Shown here piece by piece: positions 1 to 13,700 of a stretch of DNA of 64,000 nucleotides. This DNA is from Stercorarius parasiticus (lineage: Eukaryota; Chordata; Aves; Charadriiformes; Stercorariidae). The position numbers were made by a program, and so were the translations under genes. Position 1 is the stretch's first letter; each line of letters opens with the position of its first letter. The notes beneath the pieces are model-generated. The model was given only the letters and a program-made list of their open reading frames with translations, did not search any database and was not told where the DNA came from. The stretch is from assembly GCA_013396915.1 (NCBI GenBank), contig VWZL01004368.1, positions 253,066 to 317,065 of the forward strand, read 5' to 3'.

Positions 1-3000
1 CCCCTGTCCACTCCAAATCATTTGTAGTAGTGTATAAAGAACACCTGCTTTTTACGTAACAGATAATGGTTACTTACAATACTACAACATTTTTAAAAGG
101 ATACAACCCTTTTAGACATGATCTCCATCTCCAAACCTGCACAAACCTTTTACCAATTAAAGTAGGGCCCTGATCCCCAAAGGTGTTGACATCTCCAACT
201 CAGAATTTTCAGTTCCCTCCAGAAAGAGTTTTTTGCTAACCTTTCATTAATTTTTGAGCACCAATACTACTCATTTCTTACCAAGTGCCACGTGTATTCA
301 AGCAATATGCTGCACTGAAAGAACCCAGCAAGTGACAGCACACACCACTGAAGAGCAACAGCAAATCAGCGATTGTGTGCCCTTGGACTTCACTAACACC
401 TTTGGCATTAAGTACCATAATCAAAAAGAAAAAGCCATTTTCTTTCACACACTGGTTCCTTACTAGTACATTCTTTAAAGGAGCAGCCTATCCCTGGTTA
501 AATGAATCCCGAACTGCATACACCTGTTGCCCCAACACAAAACACTGGTCCACCTAGAGAACTTTTAAACTTCAGGCTGGAGTAATCCAGGTCAGTGGAA
601 CTGGATTATAGAATTCAACAAGAGCACCAAAAAAATGCTCAGAACAGGCATGTGGCTCATTACAACAGATCTTCCCCAAATCACTTCATTCCTACAGTCT
701 CTCAACCAATGGTGAAACTGTGTCCCAAACACGACGCACACGACTGAACAGCAATAACCCACGTTGCAGTGCTCCCACATCCCAACTTTTTCCTCTGAAC
801 AAAGTACTACCTGGAGACAGAGGAGGGATAGCCTCCTTCAGCCCTTGCATAGGCTCGTTCAGCCTGCAGTTTAAAATGCTTTAATGATACATAAACTAGA
901 TAATGCAAAGATGAAACCACAAATCAGAGTTCAATACCAAAAAGTCATGCTCATGTTCCAGTCACTACCCTGTATCCTTTTTATGGCTACAGTCAGTATC
1001 AAACCAGCATGGCAGTAAGTTCTTAGCTGGATTTTACTGATCATGTAATATAATACCCCCAAAGACTATGTTCAGTCTGCCAACAGAATGCTAACACATC
1101 TCCATGGGGTTTATGAGTTACCAGAAAGGTCATGTCTTCTGTAGCAGAACCAGCTTAACGAGCTCATTTTAAGGGCTTTTAAATACTTAAAGCATCTCAG
1201 CTCACGTAGAACTGTCGTAACAGTACAGCCCAAGAACATCTGCAGGGCCATGCCTGAGTTACAGACCTGGCCATACAAGCTCATTTCTAACCAAAAGTGC
1301 CATTTAAATCAATGGCGTAACTCCAGGGAGCACCAAAGGATCAGTACCTTCATTTCTGTTAATATTGATACAGTATTTAGGGTTGAAAATACTCAAAACT
1401 TGTAGGGGTGGCCCGTTCAAAATGGACAGTGGTTATACTAGCAGCACAGTAAGTACTTTACAGAGAAGTAAAGCAGCAAAGTCTACACCTAGTGATTTTC
1501 AATCCAAGAATACACTCCTGAACCCTTTCAGTTTTACAAAAAGGTCTTTTGATCTACAAGCACAGAAAACTGAGATGGGTAAGACTGTGGCACCAGCTTA
1601 AAAAAAAAAAAAAAAGAAATGCAATCAAAACAGCATTCCAAGCTGTGGCTTCCACAACACCCTGTAAAATCTGCTCCCCAACTTTGTTTTTAAGTATCAA
1701 ACTGACACAGAATCATCTTTTAAACATCATTTTCTTTATCACCTTAGAGAAAAACGTTGTTCTAAATCAATACAACATATTCAGCCATGTCACAGGACTC
1801 CCTAAACAGCTGGATGCTGCAACCTAACCTCTTTAGATCCCTATCTCAGTGCTTGCAAGGAAATGGTGCAAGAGAGTAAAAGCCTGTACTCCATCACCGA
1901 TCTATAATCTGACCAAAGTCTGTACAGCAGAAGTCAGTTTTCACACTAAAAGGTGAAATTTATCTTTGTGTTTCACATTTTTCACTGTTACAATGCCTTG
2001 TCAGAATTAATACCCCCACCATGTTTTCTGGATGTGTTATAGAGGGAGCTGTTTGACATGCATGATGAACGTCACTCAAACAGGACAAGTGAAAAACCTC
2101 TACGTTAGAGGGCAACAAACAAGTTAAACTTTAGTGAGAGAGCAATCCAAGAAAATAAGCGGAATCCTGAACTGCACCATATGGGCAAAGGGCATGTCAG
2201 GCTAGCATAAATGGGAAAAGTAGAAAAAATAATGAACTCGGAGGAAAGAGTTGAATCATTAAAATCCCTAGCCCCAGTCTGTCAGATCTCCTGACAAGTT
2301 TTAGAAGGACAGAGGCTACTTCAAACCCTCTTCTTGGTGAATTCCCATACTGGGAGCCTGAGAGCAGAAACAACAGCATGGGACCAAACCCTGCAAGATG
2401 AGGCCCCACGACCACTGAACAGAAGCAGTAACATTTCACCTAATGAATGGACAGCAGCAACTCCAACCCTGGTAAAGCTGCTTTGGCAAACTTCAGCAGA
2501 CACTTCTAGGTATTTGCTCCACCGCTACGTCTAAGTCCCAACACGCGTGGAGTCCCAAGCCTTCTGAAAACTTTTTCCTGACAGTACTTTAGCTAAAACA
2601 TTTGATGGAGTAAGCCAAGTAAGAAAAGTGGCTACAGAAGCCAATTACTTTTCTATTTTGGCTACAACCATATCTGCAATACAACAAAAGATGAAGTAGA
2701 GACTTTAAAATTTTGATAAGAATGAAACACTTTGAAGACTGGCTTATTTACCTTTAAATAGCCAAATGAAAGAATCAGAACAGACACTAAAAAGTGCACT
2801 TTACAGGAAAATGTTTTTAAATGGCCTGTTTTTCCTGTGAACCTGAAGTAAAAAATGTATTAGAATACTCTAAAAATAAAACATAACAAGGAACAAAATA
2901 GTAAAATTATGATCTTTAGTACTTAAAGTCCATATTGTCAAGAATGCACATTGCTGCCTTTGGCATACTGTGGTGAGACACGTTAATAATAAATGCCAGG

Positions 3001-5958
3001 AGTAGAAGTTCAAACAAGATGGAGCTTGTTCCATTGCCATTTTTATAAGGAAGAAACAGAAAAGTCATCTCTCACAAGTTTTATTTATATACCCTGTAAT
3101 ACTGCTTATTTGCAATTCCAGCAAGATGAGTAACATGGAAGATGGGTTTACTATCATTATGGCTTCTGGAATGCGTACAGGATTGAACAGGAATGATATT
3201 AATAGCAAAGAAATTAATGAGAGAATCAGGAGCTCCCATCTGGAAGTTGGAAGCATCAATATAAAGACGCTGCCAAAGTGATCCCGCTTGGTCTTCTCCC
3301 CACTTGATATTGTGCACCTGTTGTACACAAGTCTCCTTCAGAATAAAGCAGATTCTCTAACAAAGCCAAGACCTGAGGAAGTGCTCAGATTACGCCCAGC
3401 ACTAATTAGTGTTTCCATAGGATGCATAAATGTTTATACAGAACAAAGGATATTCTCTGCAAGGACCAGAAAGGTTTCACTTGTCAGCCTGACTACTCAT
3501 TTCTTGCCAAAAATAACTATTTTAACATTTTAGCTCAGCTCTGAGGTCAAGCCAAAGACCTTTGGAGCACCAGTCAATCAAAAATAAGTCCCAGTTGCCC
3601 AAATGACCTCAACAACGTGCACAAGAACTACAAGTCCCAGTGAGACTGTACACCATCCTGCTAGATTAGGAATTGTTTGCTCTGAAGAATATCACTTGAG
3701 AGATTGCCAAAGATCAGTACTGTCATAGCTCAAAGGAGCAACAGCTCACATTAGGAGCTTGTAGGCTGGTTTGCTATCGCAAGAGTACTCAATGACCAAA
3801 GTCTGATAAATTCACAGCACATCCTTTAATTTATACATCTGTGCCAGTTCTGAGCTACAGTAGGTCATAAAAAGCATGAGATCAGAACCCAAACAAAAAT
3901 GACTACATCTCATGGTACCAGTCATTAAAGATCTGACTGTAATTTAGACATACGGAAGCAGGGCTCGTTCCGGTGCTCTCAAGAGTACTTGAAGAAGTCA
4001 CCTCTTCTTTCAAATAATAAAAAGAAATGTTTGTACACTGTGGAAAAAGAATTGTAAAACGGTACCATTAGAGAAAGAAACAACTTTTGTTGTAGCAGTA
4101 GTGCATATAGGAATTACCATGGTGTCATGTCCAGTACAAATGGAGCAGTCTAGCACACTAAAGTACTTAGGTACTCCCAGGTGGCACAAAGATATTCTTA
4201 CATCTTTTGCTTCACCCTGGAACTACATCTCCTGATCATCCCATAGCAAGAGGTACCAATTTTCTGCCAGCTGTTCTCCTAGACTTATATATCGCTGGTA
4301 AAGCTCTTTTCCTCAAATTTGCTGGTGTTCCCAGCAGGAGCAAACCTACAGCTACCCAGAATTACTTTGTACAAGCAGAATCATGGGCGATGAGCAAAAA
4401 AGGTACAAAGCCGATAAATCCATAAAGTATAAATCACCTTATGCATCATGTAGCTTTTAACATGTCTTTTGCTTTGCTCCGTGGGAAAGAATGACTTCTT
4501 CCTCATCAAAGCTCCAATTCAAATCCCACGAGATTTACTATGACACTTTTAGTTCCCAAAAACGTTTTTTTTGATTGTCCTGCTCCAACGTGCTTCCCCC
4601 TTCCCAGAATAACAGTGGGAAACTATGGGAAACTTGATTTAAAGAGACCTGCCAATTTGAGAAGGATGATGTTACAACCCACGCCTAGCACCATGTTGTT
4701 TTTATATTGCTTCATCCTATGTGACATCCAAGCTCACGCAAAGGAAAATGATCTACTCATCAGCATTGTATAGTACTTTTAAGCTGCTACACTGAGCAGC
4801 TCACCTATCAGCACACCTCCACAGGTCTGCTATAAGGGCTAGGGCCAATATCAAGAATAACCAGTCTTCATAAATGCTCTCCCTCAACATTTTACACCTA
4901 TTAGCTCCCAAGACAAGAGGGGGTAGCAATAAGGCAACAAAGACTTGCTCAGACTCAAGAAGTCTTCTGATCACAACTACCAAGTTATGGAAGGCTACCA
5001 GGCTGAATGTGCCTGCAAAAAAAAAAAGCTGGATGGCAGTCCATGTGGCATCAGTCTCTGGGCTTTTGCCTGTCTCCATGAAAGAACTTTATTGTTTCAT
5101 TCGATTTCAAACTCATTTTAGAAAAAAAAAAAAAAAATCTCTGGAAGAGAAGTCACTGTCACAAAGTAATACCCTGAAAAAATGGAATTGTCACCCTGTT
5201 ATAAACAAAGGCTGACATTCAGGTCTCTCAGTTCCTTAACAAGTTATCTAACCATTATGCAAAACATGGCAACTTTTAATTTGCACTGCAGCCTGTCCTT
5301 GTACAGGTTAATTAAGGTTCTCCCTTATTTTCTAGTGTGTTACAATCAACAGGGCAGCAGTGAACTAACCTGGAATCAGAGGTAGCAGCAGACTCCGGAA
5401 GTAAAGCAATAAAGCGAAATGAGAAAAAATGAGATTTTTCCAATTTCCCACCACCTCACAGCAGCTTCACTGCATGGCAACCACATTCCCATCACAAAGT
5501 GAGCTTCCAGAAAGGCAACCTATGCTATTAAGAAAGCAACCACATTGGTATCTTTGCAGGAAACACACCCAATATTCACAGCTGTTTACTTACTTTAGAT
5601 TCACAGAGACACCTGGTTCAGCAAGAAAGGCCCAGACATGTTCTTGTGCAGAGGTCCATTACTGGTTCAAATATGAAGACTGATCCAGCTTCTTACCTCT
5701 AAAATGGAAGTGCTAAGTTGGTTGTACCCTGCTGCAAGCCATTGCATCGGAAAAATGAAGCAGCTAAAGTCAGCAACGTCAGAAATCAACTTAGCTACAG
5801 GGCCTTATTATTAGCAAGATCCAATTCAAAGGGTTCAACATTTCTAGTTAAAACAACGTTTTTTGCACAAATTAGACTCATAAAAGCCTGCAATGCTCCT
5901 CAAAGTATTTTCTGCCCTAAACGACCTTCCAGCCCATCAGCTCTACTGCAACGAACAC
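1..5958. other. AT-rich single-copy DNA, no firm gene
   Basis: I recognise no repeat family and no known protein here. The stretch holds three A runs on the + strand: A16 at 1600-1615, A11 at 5017-5027 and A16 at 5122-5137. If the CpG island at 6 kb drives a leftward gene, this would be its first intron and perhaps early exons. One weakly supported - strand exon (4805-5012) is discussed in the findings. Open frames here are under 120 codons and many lack an ATG. Confidence 0.5.
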
Positions 5959-5959
5959 A

Positions 5960-6420
5960 CTCAGAACGTTAAACCCAGGGACTGAGGAGGCGAGCACCCC
6001 TCTCTCAGGGCTTTGCCTGACTCCCAACAGGCGTACAAAATGAGCGCGAAGCCCCAGCGCCCTGACCCAACCGACAAAAGCCCCGGCCCCCCGCGCACCC
6101 CCTCACCTGCTCCCACTGCCGTCGAGGACAGCCAGGAGCCGTCCCGAGGCGTCTGACCGCGCCGCCGAGACAAACAGCGCTGACAAACACCAGCCCCTGC
6201 CCAGCTCCGCTACCGGCACACGGAAGAAGCCGCCTGCCCACCGCCCCGCCCCGCAGGCAACTCTGGAAGGTTCTGCGGCCCAGCCGGGTGAGGCGGGGCC
6301 GGGGGCAGGCTCCACCCCCCCATGGGGCTCTAGCGCCCGGTTCGGCTGCAGCCATGTTGTGCGGACCGCCGCCGCATTCCTGCCGCTCACGGGCACTGAA
6401 ATGGTGGCGGGGGCGATGCA
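5960..6420 (-). promoter_or_regulatory. CpG-island promoter with probable first exon on the - strand
   Basis: The sequence switches abruptly from AT-rich to very GC-rich with dense CpG, then back, which is typical of a vertebrate CpG-island promoter. Reading the - strand, a near-perfect splice donor (GGGAGCAG followed by gtgaggg) places an exon end at 6107. The exon would therefore cover about 6107-6360 and the gene would run left, towards position 1. Frames through the exon start with ATG near 6355 or 6396 but resemble no protein I know, so it may be 5' UTR. The + strand side has no clear donor, so bidirectional use is possible but unsupported. The gene is not identified. Confidence 0.65.
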
Positions 6421-6470
6421 GTGGTTACGTCCTTGAATGGTAGTGCTTTTCGGTCATGGTTATAGAGCTG

Positions 6471-6512
6471 AAGAGAGAAGGGAGGAAGGGAGGAAGGAAG
6501 GAAGGAAGGAGC
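6471..6512. repeat. GGAA/GGGA purine microsatellite
   Basis: A purine-only run of imperfect GAAG, GGAA and GGGA units directly beside the CpG island. It encodes nothing convincing; the long frame crossing it on the - strand is a low-complexity artefact. Confidence 0.85.
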
Positions 6513-9500
6513 TAGAGGAAAAAATGGGCTGGTCTTGCACTTCTGCTGGCCCTTTCTTTCCTCTGCCAAGCTGATGAAAAATAGCCTTTCTAGCAGAAAT
6601 GTGTGGAAAATGAATAGCTCTTCTCCCTGCATGGTCATTTGCCATGCAGGAGAGTGGCCTGTGCAGTTCACTGGCCTGGGTACACGTGTTGCTGTAATGA
6701 AGAAATCCATGCTATGGAAAAGCCTGGGATTTGAATCGGAAAAGAAGCCTAAATAAACCTGAGCTTCAAAATGGCAGCAGTGCTTCCTGCTTGATGCCCT
6801 GAGGATGAGGGTAATGACCGGTTGTCTCCTGTGCTCCCCTTGGAGACCTGGGAGGAAGCAGGGAGCAAGGCACAGTGGCTCTGCTTTTCCCACCGGCGTC
6901 TCCCACGGCCTGGAGCAGCGCTTGGTCCCCTCGTGTCCCCTCCTGGTGAGGGACTGCAGCAGTGCCGTTTCTCTATGGGACGGGTTCCTTTGTTTCTGGC
7001 AAGGATGTACTCGTATTTCATTTCACTGGGAAAGAACAAAGGCAGTTTCTCTGCAGTGATTTAATTTTAGATCCTTTTTCAGTCCTCAGACTTGCTCAGG
7101 CTATTGCTCTGGGCAACAGATTAGTCTATGGGAAAGAGTGTAATGAAAAGCTGGCGTTGGTGAGGGCTGTTACAGCAAGCAGGAGGCTCTGGAGGAGCAC
7201 AATGAAAGGCAAACAAAGCACAGGAAAAACACCAAGGGGAGGGAAAAAAATCCTTTGTTGGCCAAGTTAGCACCATATGTCATTTGCACCTATAAATCTG
7301 TGGCCTGTATTCAGTCCCGGTGCAACGGGGAAAAAACACCATAGTCAGTGTGGAAGGGAACTCAACAGGTTATCTCGGGCATCCTTCTTTGCAGGGTTAA
7401 GAGTCCCTGTAATTCAGATGCGCAGGGTCAGAGGTTACTACCCCCTCTTTTACCACAACAGTGACCAAACCAATCCCCGTGTATTCACACCGCTCGGAGT
7501 CTTGATTGCAGCAACCCAAAAGATTTAATAGAAACTGAATTTGTGAATTTGTTTCATTAAGTAATTGGAGAAAGTTCAGCCTGAGTTTGTAAACCCCTTT
7601 AATGATGCTAATCACCTCCTTATTGCTGTCTGTGTTGACTCGCAATCCTGGCTTTGCTTGTCATTTAAATGCACAGAGTGCCTCGCCTCTAGGTGAAGTT
7701 AAAAGTCTGCACAGTGCATGCCTCAAACCAAAGAATTGAGGGCTGCAAAAATAATCAATCCTCACATATCAAACTGACTGGGTACAACCTTTCTGTCACA
7801 TTAACCCCAGCCATCTGGGGACAGTTACAGGATAAGAGTCTCGGTGGCAGCTCTGCCCCATGCAAGAATCGACACTGAGCTGAATGCCCTGTTTGCTATC
7901 GGAAGAGGGAAGCCCAGAAGCCCTGGATGCTTTTCTTTCTGTGTATATGCCCTGTCCTGCCTTGAAAATAGCTACGTGTTAGGGTATTTGGAGAATTAAA
8001 CTTGAGCCGGTGCCATTGTTAAATTTAGGAGCAAAATTCTCTCCGACTCACCCAGCAAACTAGTATTTCATCCTCCTCAAGCATCTGAAATGGCCTTTCT
8101 TTTTGGGATGTATGCACGTCCTATAAGGGGCAAAATAAAGGCTTCTACCATTATGCAATTTTGAGTTGGAGTTAACACATTAAAAAGAAGGCTGCTCACA
8201 AGAAATAAGAGGTTTCTCTTGGCAGTAGATCTTTTCATTTAACCTTTTCGGTTTCATACAGTGCTTCTGTTCACACAGATGCGGGGAGATCCACAGATGG
8301 TCACGGTGCTGCTGTGACACAGACCATCACCAGCAGAAAAACGAGCTTTCAGAGAGGGTTCACTGCAAACCTGTGCTGTGTTATGTGTAACACTCTGCAA
8401 ATTATACTAATAGTCATGGAAATTAGTTCTATTTGGCATGAATCACAAGAGCTGCTAAGTGAAGGCCTCTAAAATGGGCCTGTTAGGAAAGACAGAACTA
8501 ATGAGCTGTTGTACTTTTTTTTTTTAAAGCTCATTAAAGTGGGACAGCTGTTGTTTAACAGTTAACTGCAGGAAATAAATGCCAAGAGTAACAGATACTG
8601 CAATTAAGTAAGGCTGACTACCTGCCCTTTATCTGAGCTATTTGCATATCATACCTAAGGTATCACACAGTCGAAGGCTGGTATTTTTTGGAAACTGTCT
8701 CCTAATGGCGGGTATGGCTGTTACCAAAAAGGTAGCAAATGCATCACAGTAAGAACCCCGAAAGATCTCATGGAGAATTTCCATCACAGGCCCATGCAAC
8801 GTGCCGTTTCAGATCCGATATAATCACCATGGCTGGAACCTCTAGAGCAACAGTCCCTAAACCACACGCAACATGCTGCCCATAACCCCTTCCCACGTTT
8901 CCCATGGCCACAGGAAGCTTCTGCTGCAAGTGGACAAACGTTGCACCTTCTTGCTTTTGTTGCAAGTCAAGTCTGTGGGCTGCTGAGGGTTGCCTCCTTT
9001 CCCTTCTTGGTGAAGAATGAACACAAAGCTGATTTTTCTTCATAATGTATCAGCTTGTAAGTCCAGCAGTAGCTGGAACGCAGGAGCTGCCATTTGAATC
9101 CTCTCAAGCAAGGGCGAGAACCGCAGCCAGATCTTCTTTACTGCTAGTGCTCTGGACAACAGGCCATTGAATTACAGGAAGGAGGAAGGCAGCATTACCC
9201 TTCCAGCAGTTGTTAACAGAAGCAGTGGGAGCTGTGTTCTGCATGAAGCCATGTGTGCTTGGTGCGATCTGAGCATCCTTTCTAGGTCAGACCCCTGAGG
9301 AGGGAGAGTACCTCGTTTGGGATGTTTGCAGGTGTGCAGTAATGACTAAACTATTCCTCTCTAACAAAACTCAGGCAGCTTGAGGCAATAAAAAGCATGA
9401 AATTATAGTCCAAGAAAACTTCATAGGTGTTTTCAGAGTTTCAGACATTCTGAGGATCATATTCTTGGAGCAAATTGTTCCTATAACCAAAAAATTACAT

Positions 9501-10211
9501 GGTTTTTAAAACTGCTGTGTCCCTTGGTATGTCCTTTAAAACTTATGTCCTTTGGTAGATACTGTTCCACTGCTTGCTAATACTGCCTAGACGAAGTGGG
9601 GAAGAGGTACCTTTCATAAGGACCCAAAGAAAATAATAATGATCCCAAATACCAGAGAAATGTGTTTGTTAGTTTGGAGGGGAACACCTGCATATTAGGC
9701 CCTTCTCTTCGCTGCTACCCGCCATACTTGACAGTAGGATTAAAACAGCGTTTTTTAAAGAAAAATCTTTGAGATTCTTTGCTGTGACTCAGAAACCTTA
9801 CCCACAGCTTGGAAATCTTAAACAAACTGGCACTCTAATGAATGCAGTCTCACACACTGTCATGTGTTAGCATTGACTGTTAGCTGTTAGGGCAAGTAAA
9901 TGTCATTTATTAATCACTTTTTCTCTGCATGGGCACAAAACAAAAGTAAGCAAGGTATACATTCACCATGCACCTTGACCAAAAATGAGGAGTATTCCAA
10001 AGAACTAAACTGCTCTGTTTGTGACTTAGCATACTAAAAACAGATTTGTCTAGGCAGGAGCAAGGTGTATGGTAGGTATCAGCATTCTTGGGGAATAAAT
10101 GCTGCAGAGCAAAAATCTCAGTTTAATTCACTAAAGTACATTAAATCTTCACTCATGAGCCAAATGTAGTCATGCCTCCAATAATATTCTTACATTGAGT
10201 GCTATTATGGG
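6513..10211. other. Non-coding single-copy DNA
   Basis: No gene, RNA gene or recognisable transposon seen. The part from about 8160 to 8680 is moderately AT-rich, free of repeats and has the look of conserved non-coding DNA (see findings). The remainder is unremarkable. Confidence 0.55.
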
Positions 10212-10757
10212 TTTGTCCTGGTTTCAGCTGGGATAGAGTTAATTTTCTTTCTAGTGGTTGCTGTGTTTCAGATTTGGTATGAAAGGAATGTGAATAATGC
10301 ATATTCTTTTAGTTGTTGCTAAGTGGTGTTTATACTATTCAAGGACTTTTTTCAGCTTCCCATAGAAGCTGAGAAGGAACATAGAATAGTGGAGTGGCCA
10401 CAGGAATATTGCATACCATAGACATCATGCTCAGTATATAAATGGGGGTTGGTCAGGGGACAGGGATCAACGATCCCTGCTCAAGGTGGGCTGGGCAACC
10501 AGTTCACCAGGTGGTGAGGGTGACTTGTGTTGTATTACTTTATCTTGTGTATTCTTTTATCATTATTATAATTATTGTTATTTTCCTTTTTCTGTTATTG
10601 CTCTATTAAACTGTCTTTATCTCAGCCCCTGAGGTTGGGTTGGTATTTTTTTCTTTCCCCTCTTTTTCTCCCTCTTTACCCTACTCTTCTGGGGGAAAAG
10701 GAGGAGAACTGCACTAGCGGCTGCAAGGTCCTAGCTGCTGGCTGGGGTTAAACCACA
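10212..10757 (+). mobile_element. Solo LTR of a bird endogenous retrovirus (copy 1)
   Basis: The element opens TGTCCTGGTTTCAGCTGGGA at 10214 and closes with GGGGTTAAACCACA at 10744-10757. The same terminal motifs bound the copy at 15974. Inside, in the same order as that copy, are a shared CATCATGCTCAG block, a TATA box (TATATAAA, 10435-10442), and a poly(A) signal ATTAAA (10605-10610) followed by CTGTCTTTA. ATGGG stands on both sides (10207-10211 and 10758-10762) and may be the 5-bp target duplication, though the 5' edge then carries two extra T. No gag, pol or env sequence flanks it, so it is a solo LTR left by recombination. TATA and poly(A) order give the + orientation. Confidence 0.85.
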
Positions 10758-10762
10758 ATGGG

Positions 10763-13700
10763 GCTAAGCAGTATTTTGGATCAGTTCAACATCAGATCTC
10801 CATAAATAAATTCAGCAAGTCTCTTAATTTAACATTTTTGAGGATGGAGGAATTAAAACACACACCTGTAGGGACACTGTAACCATGCCACAGAAATGTG
10901 GATGGTCCAGACAAGACACTATAGGAGTATTTTCTTTCTTTACAATTTCAACCTCAATGAGGCTGTCATCAAGCAACCTATTAGCCATCCTGAAACAACA
11001 AATCTAATCAACCTGAAGCATTCAGCATGACAAGTCGCTAAAGCTTATGCTTCCCATGGGATTTGCAGGGCACAAAGACACTTCAAAACAAGAAAGATGC
11101 ACAGTCATCCCGAGTTTCTCTTTAAAGAGTTGTCATCTTCACAGTTAATATTAACACATCCCTTACAGGACTGAAACAAATTTTTTCTAGAACATACTGC
11201 CTGTAAACGTTATGCATATCCCAGTGTGACAGGCATCACATGGCAGGAATAGTATTCAAAGAGACTGGAACCTTTACAGAGCATATTAGACTGTTCAGCC
11301 ACCCTCTGGCAATCAAGTTAATGCGTCTGAGGCACTCAGCATCACTCAGATCACCACTGATATGATTCTCATGGGGCACACCAATGTGAAAGCATATTTC
11401 AAAACAGGAAAAAGAACATACCGCATAGGTATTTAGAGCAACACGATTCCTTCCCTACGGACTATTGTCAAAAAAACATTTATCTCAGCATGTCCATTAC
11501 AGTTTCAAGCCAGATTTGTATACCTCACTACAGCACATACTGAAAAGAGAGAAGTAGAACTCAAATGTGTATTTGCAAAGGTGCCTGCTACCTCAACACA
11601 TGAAATAGAACTCAAGTTTCTAGACAACATGCATTCAAAAGCAGGAAAGTGGCTGGTGAGACAGTGAAGGCTCATCTTCCCAAAGGGCTGTTATCAAACA
11701 ACATCCACCATCATGAGCCCACTGCAGAAAGTTTTCCAGCCCATACATCACTAAGTACCATACATGAGGAACGGGGCACAAAGCAAGTCTCAGCAGCAAC
11801 CTACACAGTGGTATAAACCAGTCGGTCAACCTGAAACAGTTGTATGCTCAAAAAACCCCACAAAACCCAATAACCCTACAACCATGCCTCCTCGGGGACC
11901 AAAGGAACTAAATATGGAAGATGACCACAACACATGTAATTCAGGGTAGTTTCTTTCCAGTTTGTTGTCATCAAACACAATCTATATGAACAAGCCTCTC
12001 ACAGGAGCAGCTCAGGGAAATTCACAGCTCCATATCTGTCCTCATGCTACATAGCAGTCGCACGTTAGGATAGGATCTGAACCCAGACAAGACTGGCACC
12101 AGCATCTTACACTCCCAATCATATAAGTGATCTCAACTCAACCAGCAAACCCAGATCACAAACAAAAAAGCCTCCAGGATCATCATGCCTTTGGGAGTCA
12201 TGGCAAGTAGGAAATTCTACTTGCTAGTCAGAACATCAATTTTGTGGACAAGTCTCTTACCACTCTCTGTCCACTGCAGGGATGATAAAGACACTGTTCA
12301 ATGTGCCCTTGACTTAAAAGTGGCACAGCAGTGAACCCAGCATCTGACTCATACTTAAGGTGTCTGAAGCCTTGCAGTTCCCTGTTTACATAATCTAATG
12401 CAGCCACACTCACAGTATACATCATATTCCTTTTCTTTAATACTTTGACTATATTTGGTCAGGTGCCAAATACAAGGAGAAGTGACAGCACAATAAATGG
12501 CTAGGCAAATGCCACTTCTAACCCATGAGACAAGAACAGAGCTATGCTTTTCTCACAGGTATGCTAATTTGTATGAAACAGTGTAGGGATTCCCCAATTA
12601 AGTCAAAATGTTATGCTAGTCCCTACTGTTACAACATGCAAGCTAACCCAAAGATGGCTCGAGCTAGCTCCTGTGTAATGCGCGCTGTCTCTGCTACTGC
12701 CTAACTTCTTTTGAGCATCTCGGGCGCTCTGGCAAGGTAGACAGCCAGCTCTGAAGAGCCTGTGCTGCTCTCCCCACATCAGTAGCAGTGTGGAGGAACC
12801 AAAGCAATGTGTCAGTGTCCCCGTTCTGGGACGGCACCAGCAACGACAAAGCCATGTGCCGTTCATGTCCCTGTGCAATGGGCAGCCTTTGCATTCAAGA
12901 AACAATCTTGAATGCAGATGCGGTGGTCTCTGTTTTTGCTTCTGTTAGTCCTTGGGGAAGCATGTTGTTAGGCAACCTGTAGTACTTCACGCAGCATCAC
13001 CATGCAAGTTGCATTTGCCCTGTCATGACAAAACAGCTTCAGTTTTTCACTCCAGAGGGAAAAATTTACAGCAGTAATAGCCAGACTGAACACAGCATAG
13101 GATGTATATACAATGTCATACTCCATGGCAATGTATTAGGCAGTAAGGAATGAAAAATCTCTAAAAACTGCCTTTATTAAACCACACAAACATTGTGGCT
13201 AACTGAAAATGCGATTGCATTCAGTCTGTGCTAAGGCGGCTGTCAAGCAGCGTGTGTTCTGGACTCATTTATCCCAAGTTCATTTGAACCACCTCATCTG
13301 CTAATAGCAAGTCCCAGCAGATGGCATTATGTTCCAAGGAAACATTAGCCCGGTGCCAGTTGCCTTCCCCTCAGCTCTACAAGTTCAGAGGGGAGTCTCA
13401 AACTTCTCCATGCTTGGGCATAACCTTACCTTCCTCTTGCTCCTGTGGATTTTTTCAAGCCTAGTGTACAGTAAATACATTTCAGCTGGGTGGAAGGGTG
13501 GAGGAAGATAGCCAGAAAGATATTGCAAAGCTTTGTATGATTTTTATCTTCATTCTTTTAGCTCTGTTTCAAAATTCCTTACCTCCCTGTGGTCCCTGAG
13601 GCCAGAATAATCTTGATGTCAGCACCAGCACTGCATACAACAGGCTGATAATAACTGTTGTCTCTCTGGTATGCTGTAGTCTGTCTTTTCTATGAGCCAG

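Noticed and set aside
6005..6396. 116- and 97-codon - strand frames in the 6-kb CpG island as a complete protein
   Set aside because: They run through the consensus donor at 6107 and read as GC-biased composition; at most they are part of a first exon.
6387..6893. 168-codon - strand frame
   Set aside because: It passes through the GGAA purine repeat, has no known domain and no splice context.
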